From Bacillota bacterium (GTDB taxonomy: Bacteria > Bacillota > Dethiobacteria > Dethiobacterales > Dethiobacteraceae), in assembly GCA_012521405.1 (NCBI GenBank), contig JAAYMK010000091.1, forward strand, positions 1-64,000: a stretch of 64,000 nt of DNA, in the 5' to 3' direction. The position numbers and the translations under genes were made by a program. The notes under the pieces were generated by a model. It was given only the letters and a program-made list of their open reading frames with translations, made no database searches and was not told where the DNA came from. Of this stretch, positions 43,862 through 52,981 are shown piece after piece. Numbering within the stretch: position 1 is the stretch's first letter; each line of letters opens with the position of its first letter.

Positions 43862-44970
43862 AAGTAACGTTTCCGCATTTAGGTTCATTATCTTTGGTTT
43901 TATCAGGTCTCTTTGCAAATTTGGGCTTGGAGGTAATTCCACCGCCACCCATTAGTAAAAGGACAATAGATCTGGGGGTTTTGCATGCTCCTGAATTTGC
44001 CTGTTTACCTTTGAAAATTAATCTGGGTAACTTTATTGAAGCTTTGGAGCTGGGGGCCGATACCATAGTTATGGGCGGCGGCACCGGTCCATGCCGGTTT
44101 GGATATTATGCCCAGGTGCAGCGTGAAATTTTGCAAGATTTGGGATTTAAGTTCCAAATGATTGTCCTGGAACCGCCCCAGGGGCAGTTAAGCGAACTGG
44201 TAGATAAATTAATGCTTCTTTGCGGTGATAAAAGACCTTTGCAAATTTTGCAGGCGGTCTATACAGCCTGGTGTAAAATTAAGGCACTGGACAAACTGCA
44301 CCGGGAAGTATTGCGGCACCGCGCCTTTGAAGAGGAAAAGGGAGCTACCACCAAAGCGTATGAAAAAGGCTTATCCTATTTGCAGCAAGCCCGTACACCG
44401 GCAGAGGTTAGAGCCGGCCTCAGAAAAGCTTTGGCGTTATTGACCCAGGCAAAGCAAAAGGAAAAGAAAGACGCCCTGCGTGTTGGCTTAATTGGCGAAG
44501 TTTATATGCTCCTTGAACCGTACGCCAATTTACAAGTGGAAAAGCTCCTGGGCGAAATGGGGGTGGTGGTGGAACGTTCCGTTTATTTGTCGGCATGGAT
44601 CAAAGAGCACCTCATTTTAAGTTCTATGCGCCTGCCGGGAGGACTGGCAACAAAAAGAGCTGCCGCCAAGTATATCAAGTATTTTGTAGGCGGACACGGG
44701 CGTGAAACAGTGGGGGACATGGTGCGTTACGCCCGCCGGGGTTTCGATGGCGTCATACATATTTTACCTTTTACTTGTACGCCGGAAATTGTCGCCCAAA
44801 GTATTTTGCCTGTGGTGAGCCGGCAGGAGGGTATTCCCTATTTGTCCCTTTCTTTAGATGAACAATCCGGCGAAGCCGGTTTGATCACCCGCCTGGAAGC
44901 TTTTTTGGATTTATTGCAGCAGCGCCGCCGTAAAAGTCTCAGCCGGGCTTTTAAATTTGCAACCTCATAG
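43858..44970 (+). CDS. Acyl-CoA dehydratase activase-related protein (DUF2229), second of a pair
   Basis: A 370-residue paralogue of the preceding gene (ATG 43858 after GGAGGAAAG). Matching blocks are APEFACLPLKINLGNFIEA, GGGTGPCRFGYYAQVQ, HILPFTCTPEIVAQSILP and LSLDEQSGEAGLITRLEAF. Cysteines are kept at equivalent places. Probably forms a heterodimer with its neighbour holding an iron-sulfur cluster. The BcrAD/BadFG-type ATPase that normally activates such proteins is not in the window. Confidence 0.8.
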   Translation: MKVTFPHLGSLSLVLSGLFANLGLEVIPPPPISKRTIDLGVLHAPEFACLPLKINLGNFIEALELGADTIVMGGGTGPCRFGYYAQVQREILQDLGFKFQMIVLEPPQGQLSELVDKLMLLCGDKRPLQILQAVYTAWCKIKALDKLHREVLRHRAFEEEKGATTKAYEKGLSYLQQARTPAEVRAGLRKALALLTQAKQKEKKDALRVGLIGEVYMLLEPYANLQVEKLLGEMGVVVERSVYLSAWIKEHLILSSMRLPGGLATKRAAAKYIKYFVGGHGRETVGDMVRYARRGFDGVIHILPFTCTPEIVAQSILPVVSRQEGIPYLSLSLDEQSGEAGLITRLEAFLDLLQQRRRKSLSRAFKFATS

Positions 44971-45035
44971 GGGATGAAACTTTCAGGGATGGCAGGAATA
45001 TTATGGGTAGACATTGAAATTATAAACAACTAGGT

Positions 45036-45065
45036 AAACCGGAGGGGCTTAACCTCCGGTTTTAA
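45036..45065 (+). terminator. Hairpin after the DUF2229 pair
   Basis: AAACCGGAGG / CCTCCGGTTT, a 10-bp stem with a 7-base loop, followed by TAAAAATC; the T run overlaps the stem. Likely terminator. Confidence 0.7.
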
Positions 45066-45081
45066 AAATCTATCCTGTATA

Positions 45082-45110
45082 TTTTGTGCAAGGCCGGTTT
45101 CTGTTATAGT
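45082..45110 (+). promoter_or_regulatory. SigA-type promoter with extended -10
   Basis: TTTTGT, 17 bases, TATAGT with TG one base before the -10. It lies 31 bases upstream of the start of the tRNA nucleotidyltransferase fusion gene. Confidence 0.6.
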
Positions 45111-45140
45111 ATAAAGGAAAGCTAAGGGGGAGGGGAAGCC

Positions 45141-47771
45141 GTGCAGGTTATTACCACACATGAAAATGCAGATTTTGATGCCTTGGCATCTTTGGTTGCT
45201 GCCGGCAAACTTTATCCGGAGGCACAGGCAGTCTATCCCGGAAAGCTTAATCAAAATGTTCAGGAATTTGTTTCTTTATATAAAGATGTTTTACAAATAA
45301 AAACTCATCGCCAAGTAGATTTAAAAGGAATAACTAGGTTAATTGTAACCGATACCGGGCAACGCAAGCGGCTGCCCTTGTTTCAGCAACAGTGGGAAAA
45401 AATTAAAGAAATTTTTATCTATGACCATCACCCTCAATCCCCGGATGATTTGCCTGCGCAGTTTAAGGTGGTGGAACAAGTGGGCGCCACCACGACAATT
45501 TTGGTGGAAGAGATTTTCCGCAAAGGCATTGCCCTTTCTCCCTTTGAGGCTACGCTTTTTATTTTGGGGATCTTTGAAGATACCGGCTGCCTGACTTTTG
45601 AAAATACCACCCTCAGGGATGTTAAAGTTGTTTATCATTTATGGCAGGTGGGCGTGAATTTGCGCGTCTTGAGTACTTTTTTGCGCCCTCCTCTCTCTGT
45701 GGAGCAGCGCCGGCTTTTTGATAAACTGTTTTCCGCCACCGCCTACCATGAATTTCAAGGCTTGCAAATAGGAATTGCCTGTGCTGAAAACGAAGACTAT
45801 GTAGACGGTCTGGGCGGTATTGCCCAGAAACTTTTGGAAATAGAAGATGTGGACGCTTTTTTTGCCATTGTAGGTATGGAGAAAAAAATCTATTTGACCG
45901 GCCGCAGCCGCACCACACAGCTTGATTTGGGGGCAGTTTTGGCTCCCTTTGGCGGCAGGGGCCATCGTGGTGCTGCTGCTGCCGTTTTGACCGGAACAAC
46001 TGTGGCCGAAGTGCAGGTAAGACTGCAAGAAACTTTAGCCGCCAAGATACCGCCGGCTCCTACGGTGGGAGCAATTATGTCAAAACCTGTACGGACGGTG
46101 CAGCCGCAAACTACTGTGGATGAGGCCTATGCTTTGATGCTGCGGTACGGGCATGGCGGTTTCCCGGTGGTGGAAAACGGGCGCCTGGTGGGATTAATTT
46201 CACGCCGGGATTTGGACAAGGCTGTCCGCCACGGTTTGGGCCATGCACCGGTAAAGGGCTATATGAGCAAAAAGCTTTATACGGTAACGGTAAAGACACC
46301 CATTGACCAAGCACAGCATTTACTAATTGCCCATGATATTGGACGTCTTCCCGTGGTGGAAAATGATCAGCTCATCGGTATTGTGACACGCACCGATATT
46401 TTGCGGGCTTTGGAGAAACACGAACCGCCAAGGGGTGAGACAGGCCTGGTGCCGGGTGATGATTTAACCCCGCTTATCCAAGAACGTTTGCCCAAGAAAA
46501 AACAGGGGCAGTTATATTTAATCGGGCAAAAGGCTGACCGGGAAAAGGTAAAGGTTTATGTGGTAGGCGGTTTTGTACGGGATCTTTTGCTGGGGCGGCC
46601 TACACATGATTTGGACCTGGTGGTGGAACCCCTGGCCATCCCCTTTGCCCACAAGTTAAAAAATTACTTAGGGGGAAAACTTGTTACCCATGAACAGTTT
46701 GGCACGGCCACATTAACTTTGGACAGCGGTGAAGTAATAGATTTAGTCACGGCCAGGCAGGAGTTTTATGCCAGGCCTGCCGCTTTGCCGGAAGTGGAAA
46801 TGAGTAGTCTGCGCAACGATTTATACCGGCGCGATTTTACCATTAATACCTTGGCAATTTCTCTTAATGCGCCGCATTTTGGGCGCCTCATTGATTTTTT
46901 TGGCGGCCTCAAAGATTTGGAAGCAGGCATTATTCGTGTTTTATATAATTTAAGTTTTGTGGAAGATCCGTTGCGGGTATTAAGGGCGGTGCGCTTTGAA
47001 CAGCGTTTTGGTTTTCAATTTGATGAAACTACCAAGTCGCTCTTGGAAAATGCCGTGCAGACACGTGTGCTGGAAAAAGTGACTAAAGAGCGGTTATATG
47101 AAGAATTTGCCCTGATTTTTCAGGAAGAGAAAGCCGCTTTGATTTTAGCCAGATTGTTTAAACTGGGAATTGCTCATGTCTTATTTCCCGGTGTACGGGC
47201 AAGTAAAGCTTTATACGCGCGTTTATACAAAGCGGCAGATATTTTGTCCTGGGCTAAGGAAAAGTTGCCTGGGGCACAGCCGTCGGCGGAGGCGTTATAC
47301 TTGACGGCGGTCATGAAAGATTTGCCTTTTCAGGAGGCAAGACATCTTTGCCGGTGCCTGCGGCTGCCGCGGGAAAGCAGCCGCAAAATCCTCTCGGCCT
47401 TGGAGAATACTGCACATTTGCTCGACCAGTTAAGGATTCTGGAAAAACCTCAGCCCAGCCGGATAGATGAATTGTTTGCACAGCAGTATTGCGAGACGCT
47501 TCTCTTTCTTTTGGTCTGTGAAGACCAGGAGCAGTTCCGGCAATACATCGTGGACTATTGGCAAAATTATCGCCACGTTAAAACCGCTCTCAACGGTCAT
47601 GATCTAGAAGCCCTTGGTTTCCGTCCCGGGCCCCGTTTCCAGCTTGTTTTAAAGGCACTGCGGGCTGCTCGCCTGGATGGGCAGATTACGGCGCGGGAGC
47701 AGGAGGTGGCTCTGGCCCGGAAGCTTTTGAGTTCTGACGAAGGAGAGGAGAATCCAGTTGCCGGTAACTAA
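45141..47771 (+). CDS. DHH-CBS-CBS-tRNA nucleotidyltransferase fusion
   Basis: An 876-residue protein (GTG 45141). Residues about 1-310 form a DHH/DHHA1 phosphoesterase (THENADFDALAS, DTGQRKRLP, YDHHPQS, GRGHRGAAAAVLTG). Two CBS domains follow at about 315-430 (VGAIMSKPVRTVQP, KGYMSKKLYTVTVK). Residues about 470-870 are a class II tRNA nucleotidyltransferase (YVVGGFVRDLLLGRPTHDLDLVVE, RRDFTINTLAISL, EDPLRVLRAVRFEQRFGF). The fusion is known from Clostridia, Aquifex and Deltaproteobacteria, often as an A-adding enzyme. The CBS pair may bind adenine nucleotides. The end overlaps the next gene. Confidence 0.92.
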   Translation: MQVITTHENADFDALASLVAAGKLYPEAQAVYPGKLNQNVQEFVSLYKDVLQIKTHRQVDLKGITRLIVTDTGQRKRLPLFQQQWEKIKEIFIYDHHPQSPDDLPAQFKVVEQVGATTTILVEEIFRKGIALSPFEATLFILGIFEDTGCLTFENTTLRDVKVVYHLWQVGVNLRVLSTFLRPPLSVEQRRLFDKLFSATAYHEFQGLQIGIACAENEDYVDGLGGIAQKLLEIEDVDAFFAIVGMEKKIYLTGRSRTTQLDLGAVLAPFGGRGHRGAAAAVLTGTTVAEVQVRLQETLAAKIPPAPTVGAIMSKPVRTVQPQTTVDEAYALMLRYGHGGFPVVENGRLVGLISRRDLDKAVRHGLGHAPVKGYMSKKLYTVTVKTPIDQAQHLLIAHDIGRLPVVENDQLIGIVTRTDILRALEKHEPPRGETGLVPGDDLTPLIQERLPKKKQGQLYLIGQKADREKVKVYVVGGFVRDLLLGRPTHDLDLVVEPLAIPFAHKLKNYLGGKLVTHEQFGTATLTLDSGEVIDLVTARQEFYARPAALPEVEMSSLRNDLYRRDFTINTLAISLNAPHFGRLIDFFGGLKDLEAGIIRVLYNLSFVEDPLRVLRAVRFEQRFGFQFDETTKSLLENAVQTRVLEKVTKERLYEEFALIFQEEKAALILARLFKLGIAHVLFPGVRASKALYARLYKAADILSWAKEKLPGAQPSAEALYLTAVMKDLPFQEARHLCRCLRLPRESSRKILSALENTAHLLDQLRILEKPQPSRIDELFAQQYCETLLFLLVCEDQEQFRQYIVDYWQNYRHVKTALNGHDLEALGFRPGPRFQLVLKALRAARLDGQITAREQEVALARKLLSSDEGEENPVAGN

Positions 47772-48402
47772 TTTAATGGATCGTTTTTTCGGCCTTGACA
47801 TGCTCTATCGCATTCCGGCGCTTTTAATTGCTTTAACCATGCATGAATTGGCTCATGGATTAATGGCCTACCGGCTGGGGGACAATACGGCAAAGCAGCA
47901 GGGGCGCCTGACATTAAATCCTTTAAAGCATCTAGATCCCATTGGGCTTTTGGCTTTATGGATAGTTGGTTTCGGTTGGGCGAAACCGGTTCCTGTTAAC
48001 CCGTATAATTTTAAAGGTAACAGGCGTTTTGGGCTCTTCTTGGTAGGGTTGGCAGGCCCCTTAACCAATTTTGTCTTGGCAATTTTATCTGCCCTGCTTT
48101 TAGTGACCGTCCCGTGGCGGACAACATACTTACTGGCAATTACGCAGTTAACTTTTATTTATAATGTAATGCTGGGCGTGTTTAATCTGCTGCCCCTTCC
48201 GCCTTTGGACGGATCAAAAGTTTTGCAACTTTTTTTACCGCAGCGGCTTGCTTATCATTACCTGCGCTTTGAACAATACGGCACTTTACTTTTAGTTTTA
48301 TTGATTTTCACGCGTCTATTGGAACGCATTCTCTATCCTTTAGCCGATTTTGTTATAAGTTTGCTTACAACCATTGTGCTTTTTATCATCGGGATCATGT
48401 GA
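47758..48402 (+). CDS. Site-2 protease family membrane metalloprotease (M50)
   Basis: A 214-residue polytopic protein with zinc motif HELAHG in LIALTMHELAHGLMAYRLGD and the third ligand in LLPLPPLDGSKVLQ. TTG 47758 is 7 bases after AAGGAGAGGAG and overlaps the previous gene; ATG 47776 is too far from any binding site. It matches the small FtsH/YwhC-type rhomboid-like S2P subgroup with no PDZ domain. Substrate unknown; SpoIVFB is a different branch. Confidence 0.88.
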   Translation: MPVTNLMDRFFGLDMLYRIPALLIALTMHELAHGLMAYRLGDNTAKQQGRLTLNPLKHLDPIGLLALWIVGFGWAKPVPVNPYNFKGNRRFGLFLVGLAGPLTNFVLAILSALLLVTVPWRTTYLLAITQLTFIYNVMLGVFNLLPLPPLDGSKVLQLFLPQRLAYHYLRFEQYGTLLLVLLIFTRLLERILYPLADFVISLLTTIVLFIIGIM

Positions 48403-48421
48403 AAGGAGTTAAAGGACAACT

Positions 48422-49411
48422 ATGGAGCAAAAAACAATCTTTAGCGGTATGCGGCCTACCGGTCGCTTGCAATTGGGCAATTTACTAGGTGCTTTGGAAA
48501 ATTGGGTTAAATTGCAAGATGAATACAGGTGTTTTTTTAGCGTGGCAGACTGGCATGCCATGACCACCAGTTATGATGACCCTTCAGAGTTGAAGGAAAA
48601 TACTTTGCAAATGGTTATTGACTGGCTTTCTGCCGGCTTGGACCCGGAAAAAAGCGTCATTTTCCGCCAGTCGGATGTGCCAGAACATGCAGAGCTTCAT
48701 CTTTTATTTTCCATGTTTACACCGCTTTCTTGGCTGGAGCGTGTTCCCACCTATAAAGATCAAATCCAACAGCTACGGGAAAAAAATCTTGCCACTTACG
48801 GTTTTTTAGGCTATCCACTGCTCCAGGCGGCCGATATTTTGCTCTACCGGGCCGATGCCGTTCCGGTAGGGGAAGATCAGGTCCCTCATATTGAAATGAC
48901 GCGGGAAATTGCCCGCCGCTTTAATTATCTTTATAAAACCGACTTTTTCCCCGAACCGCAGACATTGCTGACGAAAATAAAACTGCTTCCCGGCATTGAC
49001 GGGCGCAAAATGAGTAAATCTTATCGCAATACTATTGAAATGTCAGAAAGCCCGCAGGAAATTACGAAAAAGGTTAGCCAAATGGTGACCGATCCCGGGC
49101 GGATCCGTAAAACTGATCCGGGAAATCCGGATGTTTGCACCGTCTACGCTTTCCATGGAGTCTTTAGTCCGGAAGAGATCGGCAATGTAGAAACTGCTTG
49201 CCGCCGCGGTGAAATCGGTTGCGTCCAGTGCAAAAAACAGCTGGCAAAGCGCCTTATCGCTTACCTGGAGCCTATTTATGAAAAAAGAAAAGTCTTGGAA
49301 GGCCAGCGTGACTATCTCATGGATATTCTCCGGGAAGGGGCAAGAAAGGCAAAACTTGTAGCTTCCGAGACGATGGAGAAAGTATATGACATTATCGGAT
49401 TTAAACTTTAG
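48422..49411 (+). CDS. trpS: Tryptophanyl-tRNA synthetase
   Basis: Charges tRNA-Trp. The 329-residue class I synthetase has the HIGH-equivalent in GMRPTGRLQLGNLLGAL (Gln where His is more usual) and KMSKS in GRKMSKSYRN. PVGEDQVPHIEMTREIARRFN is also diagnostic. Ribosome-binding site AAAGGAG. There is no T-box leader: only 19 bases separate it from the previous gene. Confidence 0.95.
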   Translation: MEQKTIFSGMRPTGRLQLGNLLGALENWVKLQDEYRCFFSVADWHAMTTSYDDPSELKENTLQMVIDWLSAGLDPEKSVIFRQSDVPEHAELHLLFSMFTPLSWLERVPTYKDQIQQLREKNLATYGFLGYPLLQAADILLYRADAVPVGEDQVPHIEMTREIARRFNYLYKTDFFPEPQTLLTKIKLLPGIDGRKMSKSYRNTIEMSESPQEITKKVSQMVTDPGRIRKTDPGNPDVCTVYAFHGVFSPEEIGNVETACRRGEIGCVQCKKQLAKRLIAYLEPIYEKRKVLEGQRDYLMDILREGARKAKLVASETMEKVYDIIGFKL

Positions 49412-49436
49412 GACGTAAAGGAAAGGAAATTGGCCG

Positions 49437-50171
49437 GTGGAGTATCAAATTAACCTTCCTGTATTTGAGGGTCCCTTTGACTTGCTTTTTCATTTAATTG
49501 AAAAAGCGGAAGTGGATATTTATGACATTTCCATCGCCGAGATTACTTCACAGTACCTGGAAACTTTGCAATCAATGCGGGAATTAAATTTGGATATTGC
49601 TTCGGAGTTTTTGGTTATGGCCGCCACTTTACTGCGCCTAAAATCACGCAAACTTTTACCTACCGTCCCCGCAGCGGCAGAGGCGGATGAAGATGAGCTG
49701 TTTGAAATTGATACGCAAGAACAGCTGGTGGAAAGATTATTGGAATACAGGTATTTTCGTGAGGTGGCGGAACAGCTGCGCAAATGTGAATTAGCACAAA
49801 AGCGTGTCTATGTACGCTCCTTTTCCGGGGAAACAGTTGCCCTGGTAAACCCGGATCATGAGGCTGCTTTGACCAATGTGACGCTGTCCGCCTTGCTTAA
49901 GGCTCTGGAGAAAGTCCTGGCGGAACAAAAGGAGCCCCGGGAGATTGCGCCTGATGATTTTTCCGTGGAGGAAAAAATGGAGGAAATAAGCCTTACTCTG
50001 CGTCAAGAAAAGCAAGGAGTGGAATTTTCCTCACTTTTTTCCACCACAGCCGGCATTTCTGAAATTATTGTCACATTTATTGCTTTGCTGGAACTGGTGC
50101 GTTTAGGGAGAATTATCGTCTGGCAGGACGGACCGATGGGACGCATACTGTTGCTGCCTAAACTAGCGTAA
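49437..50171 (+). CDS. scpA: Segregation and condensation protein A
   Basis: The kleisin subunit of the SMC condensin. A 244-residue protein starting at GTG 49437; it begins EYQINLPVFEGPFDLLFHLI with KAEVDIYDISIAEITSQYL, the SMC-head-binding N-domain. The C-terminal winged helix includes FIALLELVRLGRIIV. It is followed by scpB 14 bases on. Confidence 0.95.
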   Translation: MEYQINLPVFEGPFDLLFHLIEKAEVDIYDISIAEITSQYLETLQSMRELNLDIASEFLVMAATLLRLKSRKLLPTVPAAAEADEDELFEIDTQEQLVERLLEYRYFREVAEQLRKCELAQKRVYVRSFSGETVALVNPDHEAALTNVTLSALLKALEKVLAEQKEPREIAPDDFSVEEKMEEISLTLRQEKQGVEFSSLFSTTAGISEIIVTFIALLELVRLGRIIVWQDGPMGRILLLPKLA

Positions 50172-50185
50172 CCGGAGGTGCTTTT

Positions 50186-50707
50186 ATGGACATCAAACCG
50201 CAGGTGGAAGCACTGCTTTTCGTGGCGGAAGAACCTTTACCTCCCAAAAAAATTGCCGAAATTATCGGCACAGACAGCAAACAAGTGCGTCGTGTCCTGC
50301 AAGAGCTACAGCAGGAATATGCAAAAGCTGAACATGGCCTGCAAATTGTGGAAATTGCCAATGGTTTTCAATTCAGTACCAAACCGGAAATGGCCGGTGT
50401 GGTGGAAAAAATGTTTACCGGAGAAAAAAGCTATACCCTTTCCCAGGCGGCGTTGGAAACTTTAGCCATTATTGCTTACCGGCAACCTGTAACACGGGTT
50501 GATATTGAAGCCATTCGCGGGGTGAAAGTGGGGGCGGTTTTGGAAACACTGCAAAAGCGCCGCCTGATCCGCAGTGTGGGCCGCAAGGACGCCCCCGGAA
50601 GGCCGGTCCTTTACGGTACAACAAAGGAGTTCCTGCGCTATTTTGGTTTAAAGGATTTGTCTGAATTACAAAAATTGCTGCCTGCTAATGAGGAGAAAAA
50701 TTCATAA
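50186..50707 (+). CDS. scpB: Segregation and condensation protein B
   Basis: A 173-residue paired winged-helix protein that binds ScpA. Family blocks: VEALLFVAEEPLPPKKIAEI, LSQAALETLAIIAYRQPVTR, VLETLQKRRLIRSVGRKDAP and GRPVLYGTTKEFLRYFGL. Ribosome-binding site CGGAGGTG. Confidence 0.95.
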   Translation: MDIKPQVEALLFVAEEPLPPKKIAEIIGTDSKQVRRVLQELQQEYAKAEHGLQIVEIANGFQFSTKPEMAGVVEKMFTGEKSYTLSQAALETLAIIAYRQPVTRVDIEAIRGVKVGAVLETLQKRRLIRSVGRKDAPGRPVLYGTTKEFLRYFGLKDLSELQKLLPANEEKNS

Positions 50708-50712
50708 AGTCC

Positions 50713-50741
50713 ACACTTTTGTCACAAAAACTTGTTATAAT
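50713..50741 (+). promoter_or_regulatory. Extended -10 promoter for the PrsA-like gene
   Basis: TGTTATAAT (extended -10, hexamer 50736-50741) with only a weak -35 (ACACTT at 17 bases). It overlaps or abuts the scpB stop and lies 79 bases before the start codon. Confidence 0.55.
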
Positions 50742-50819
50742 AAGCAGGAGTTTTTCCTTGCATGCCGGGTTGGCAGGAGCCTTTTCCCTGGCAAAATTTT
50801 TCTTTTTGAGGTGAAAATA

Positions 50820-51689
50820 ATGAAAAAAGCCGCCATGATTGTACTGGCCGTCCTACTGGTTGCCGCGGGGGTTTATGCTGTATATCGTACTCAGGAGAAA
50901 GATGTTGTCGCCACTGTGAACGGAGAAAAAATCACAAAAGAAGAGTTTTATGAGGCACTGGTGGAGAACAGCGGTGATCTGGTTCTGGACCAGCTTGTTA
51001 GTCTGATGATTGTTACCCAGGAAGCAAAAAAGCAGGGAATTAATGTAACTGATGCGGATGTGGAGGCGCGGATTGAACAAATTATCCAGGAGGAATACTA
51101 CGGTAGCAAAGAATTTTTTGAGCAAGCCCTGCTACAATCCGGCTGGACGGAAGAAACTTTAAAAAAGAATTTGCTCATCGATATGATGTTGACGGAAATG
51201 GTCCGCAAAAAAACAGAAGTTACCGAGGAAGAAGTGGAACAGTATTTTGCGGAAAATAGGGCCGATTTTGATATTCCCCATCAAGTAAATGTGCGTCATA
51301 TCCTGGTTGATACGGAGGAAGTGGCCAGGGAAGTTTTGAAAAAACTGGAGCAGGGCGGCGATTTTACCGCACTGGCCAAAGAATATTCCCGTGATCCCGG
51401 CACAGCGGAAAAAGGCGGGGAGCTGGGTTTTGTCGGAAAAGATGAGTTGGTAGCTGAATTTGCTGAAGCCGCCTTTGCCGCACCTGTAGGCCTCATTAAA
51501 GAGCCGGTGGAGTCAGTCTATGGCTATCACATTATTGAAGTGTTGGCTATCCAAGAACACCGTGAAGTGGAATTTGCTGAAGTGAAAGATGATGTGAGGG
51601 AAGCTTTAATCAACGAAAAGGTGCAGGAAAAACTTTATGAAGAATTCACGACTCTGCGCCAAAATGCAAAAGTGGAAACCATGCTTTAA
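50820..51689 (+). CDS. PrsA-like foldase (PpiC-type peptidyl-prolyl isomerase)
   Basis: A 289-residue extracytoplasmic folding factor. ATG 50820 follows GAGGTGA; the upstream frame passes through the promoter. The N-terminal hydrophobic segment (MIVLAVLLVAAGVYAVY) lacks a lipobox Cys, so it is likely an uncleaved anchor or plain signal, unlike lipoprotein PrsA. SurA-like N-domain (ATVNGEKITKEEFYEAL), then the parvulin domain near residues 155-250 (VNVRHILVDTEE, FTALAKEYSRDPGTAEKGGE, GYHIIEVL). Confidence 0.9.
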   Translation: MKKAAMIVLAVLLVAAGVYAVYRTQEKDVVATVNGEKITKEEFYEALVENSGDLVLDQLVSLMIVTQEAKKQGINVTDADVEARIEQIIQEEYYGSKEFFEQALLQSGWTEETLKKNLLIDMMLTEMVRKKTEVTEEEVEQYFAENRADFDIPHQVNVRHILVDTEEVAREVLKKLEQGGDFTALAKEYSRDPGTAEKGGELGFVGKDELVAEFAEAAFAAPVGLIKEPVESVYGYHIIEVLAIQEHREVEFAEVKDDVREALINEKVQEKLYEEFTTLRQNAKVETML

Positions 51690-51704
51690 TTCAACGTAAA
51701 AAAA

Positions 51705-51743
51705 TTCCGGTATGGCAAAATTAAGCCTGCCGGAGTTTTTTTT
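51705..51743 (+). terminator. Terminator after the PrsA-like gene
   Basis: TTCCGG pairs with CCGGAG (TCCGG/CCGGA core) around an inner GGC/GCC stem, then eight T. Confidence 0.85.
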
Positions 51744-51801
51744 GTATCTTTTTTCCTCTTTCGGGACAAGGTAAAAACAAAGAACGCGGTGTGGTGGGAA
51801 G

Positions 51802-52443
51802 ATGAAGCAAGTCTTGTTAGTTTTGCCTTTTTCCCTGGTGCTGGTTTTATTAATACAACTTATCCCCGTACGCATAAATCTTTTTTTTGTTAGGGAAAAT
51901 AAAGATGATTACTTTTCCCTCGGCCTTAGCACTTTTTTTTCACTGTTACGTTATAAAATGGAAGTTCCCGTAATCAAGCAGGAAACTCCCCTGGATTTAA
52001 CCATGGAAACAGAAATAAAATCCCGGGGCAAATTAATGCGGGAACAACAGAGAAAATTTTCCCTCAGGGATTTAGAGTGGCAAAAAATCAAGGCACAGAT
52101 AGATTGGTTCAAAAAAAATAAGCAAATCCTTTCCTTGCTTTTTAATTTCCTGCGCCGGGCAACAGTGGTGGAAAAATTAAATCTGGATTTATGTTTTAGT
52201 CTGGAAGACGCTTTTTTGACGGGAATGGCAGCGGGACTGATTTGGTCCTTTGCCGGCATCCTGGCGGTACCGGCACAAAAATGCCTGCGCCTGAAAAATC
52301 AACCACAACTTTCCGTCATGCCGGATTTTAGCGGCAAAATGGATTTAAAATTACGTTTGGAGGCGGATTTATCTTTACGCCTGGGGCATTTAACCGTGGG
52401 CGGGTTATTATTTTTCCTGACGAAATTGCGAGGGGGTAAATGA
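51802..52443 (+). CDS. DUF2953 membrane protein (YtfI-like)
   Basis: A 213-residue protein with an N-terminal membrane helix (VLLVLPFSLVLVLLIQLI), a basic helical middle, and FSLEDAFLTGMAAGLIWSFA typical of DUF2953. B. subtilis YtfI lies beside ytfJ, as here. Function unknown; its partner suggests a role in sporulating cells. Stop overlaps the ytfJ start. Confidence 0.82.
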   Translation: MKQVLLVLPFSLVLVLLIQLIPVRINLFFVRENKDDYFSLGLSTFFSLLRYKMEVPVIKQETPLDLTMETEIKSRGKLMREQQRKFSLRDLEWQKIKAQIDWFKKNKQILSLLFNFLRRATVVEKLNLDLCFSLEDAFLTGMAAGLIWSFAGILAVPAQKCLRLKNQPQLSVMPDFSGKMDLKLRLEADLSLRLGHLTVGGLLFFLTKLRGGK

Positions 52444-52874
52444 ATATGGATGAGCATCCCATACAAGGGCTGATGAAAACGGCCATGGAAAATTTAAAAG
52501 AAATGGTTGACGTAAATACAATCATTGGCGACCCGGTGGAAACCCATGACGGAACTACCATTATTCCTATTTCCCGGGTTTCATTCGGTTTCGCCGCGGG
52601 TGGAAGTGAATTTGAAAGTAATAGCGATGAGGAAAAAAAGAAACAGAAAGAAAACAGCGGCCTGTCACATCCCTTTGGCGGCGGCAGTGGCGGCGGTGTC
52701 TCCGTCCAACCGGCGGCATTTTTAGTGGTGACTAAAGACGGCCAAGTACGCATGCTGCCTGTAGATCGCAATGCAGTTTTTGACAGAATTATGGATCTGG
52801 CACCGCAGCTCATTAGCCAGATTCAGGAGATGAGAAAACAAACGCCAAGTCAACCGCCAAATTATCAAATTTAA
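52440..52874 (+). CDS. ytfJ: GerW-family sporulation protein YtfJ
   Basis: A 144-residue protein: HPIQGLMKTAMENLKEMVDV, IGDPVETHDGTTIIPISRVS and FGFAAGGSEF are the family signature, followed by a Gly-rich loop (FGGGSGGGVSVQP) and FLVVTKDGQVRMLPV. GerW is needed for L-alanine germination in Bacillus spores. ATG 52440 overlaps the previous stop; ATG 52446 is a close alternative. Confidence 0.92.
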   Translation: MNMDEHPIQGLMKTAMENLKEMVDVNTIIGDPVETHDGTTIIPISRVSFGFAAGGSEFESNSDEEKKKQKENSGLSHPFGGGSGGGVSVQPAAFLVVTKDGQVRMLPVDRNAVFDRIMDLAPQLISQIQEMRKQTPSQPPNYQI

Positions 52875-52895
52875 AAAGACAAGTTCATAAACTGT

Positions 52896-52930
52896 AAGCC
52901 ATGTGAATAACAATTAGCATGGCTTTTTTT
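52896..52930 (+). terminator. Terminator after ytfJ
   Basis: AAGCCATG / CATGGCTT with a 14-base loop and a TTTTTT tail. No clear promoter is seen in the 50 bases between it and dacB. Confidence 0.85.
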
Positions 52931-52981
52931 GTGTTCATGCATATATAATAAATTTATCGCAATGCTGTGGGGGGAGTTTGC

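Noticed and set aside
48403-48421. T-box leader for trpS
   Set aside because: Only 19 bases separate trpS from the previous gene, with no room for a T-box.
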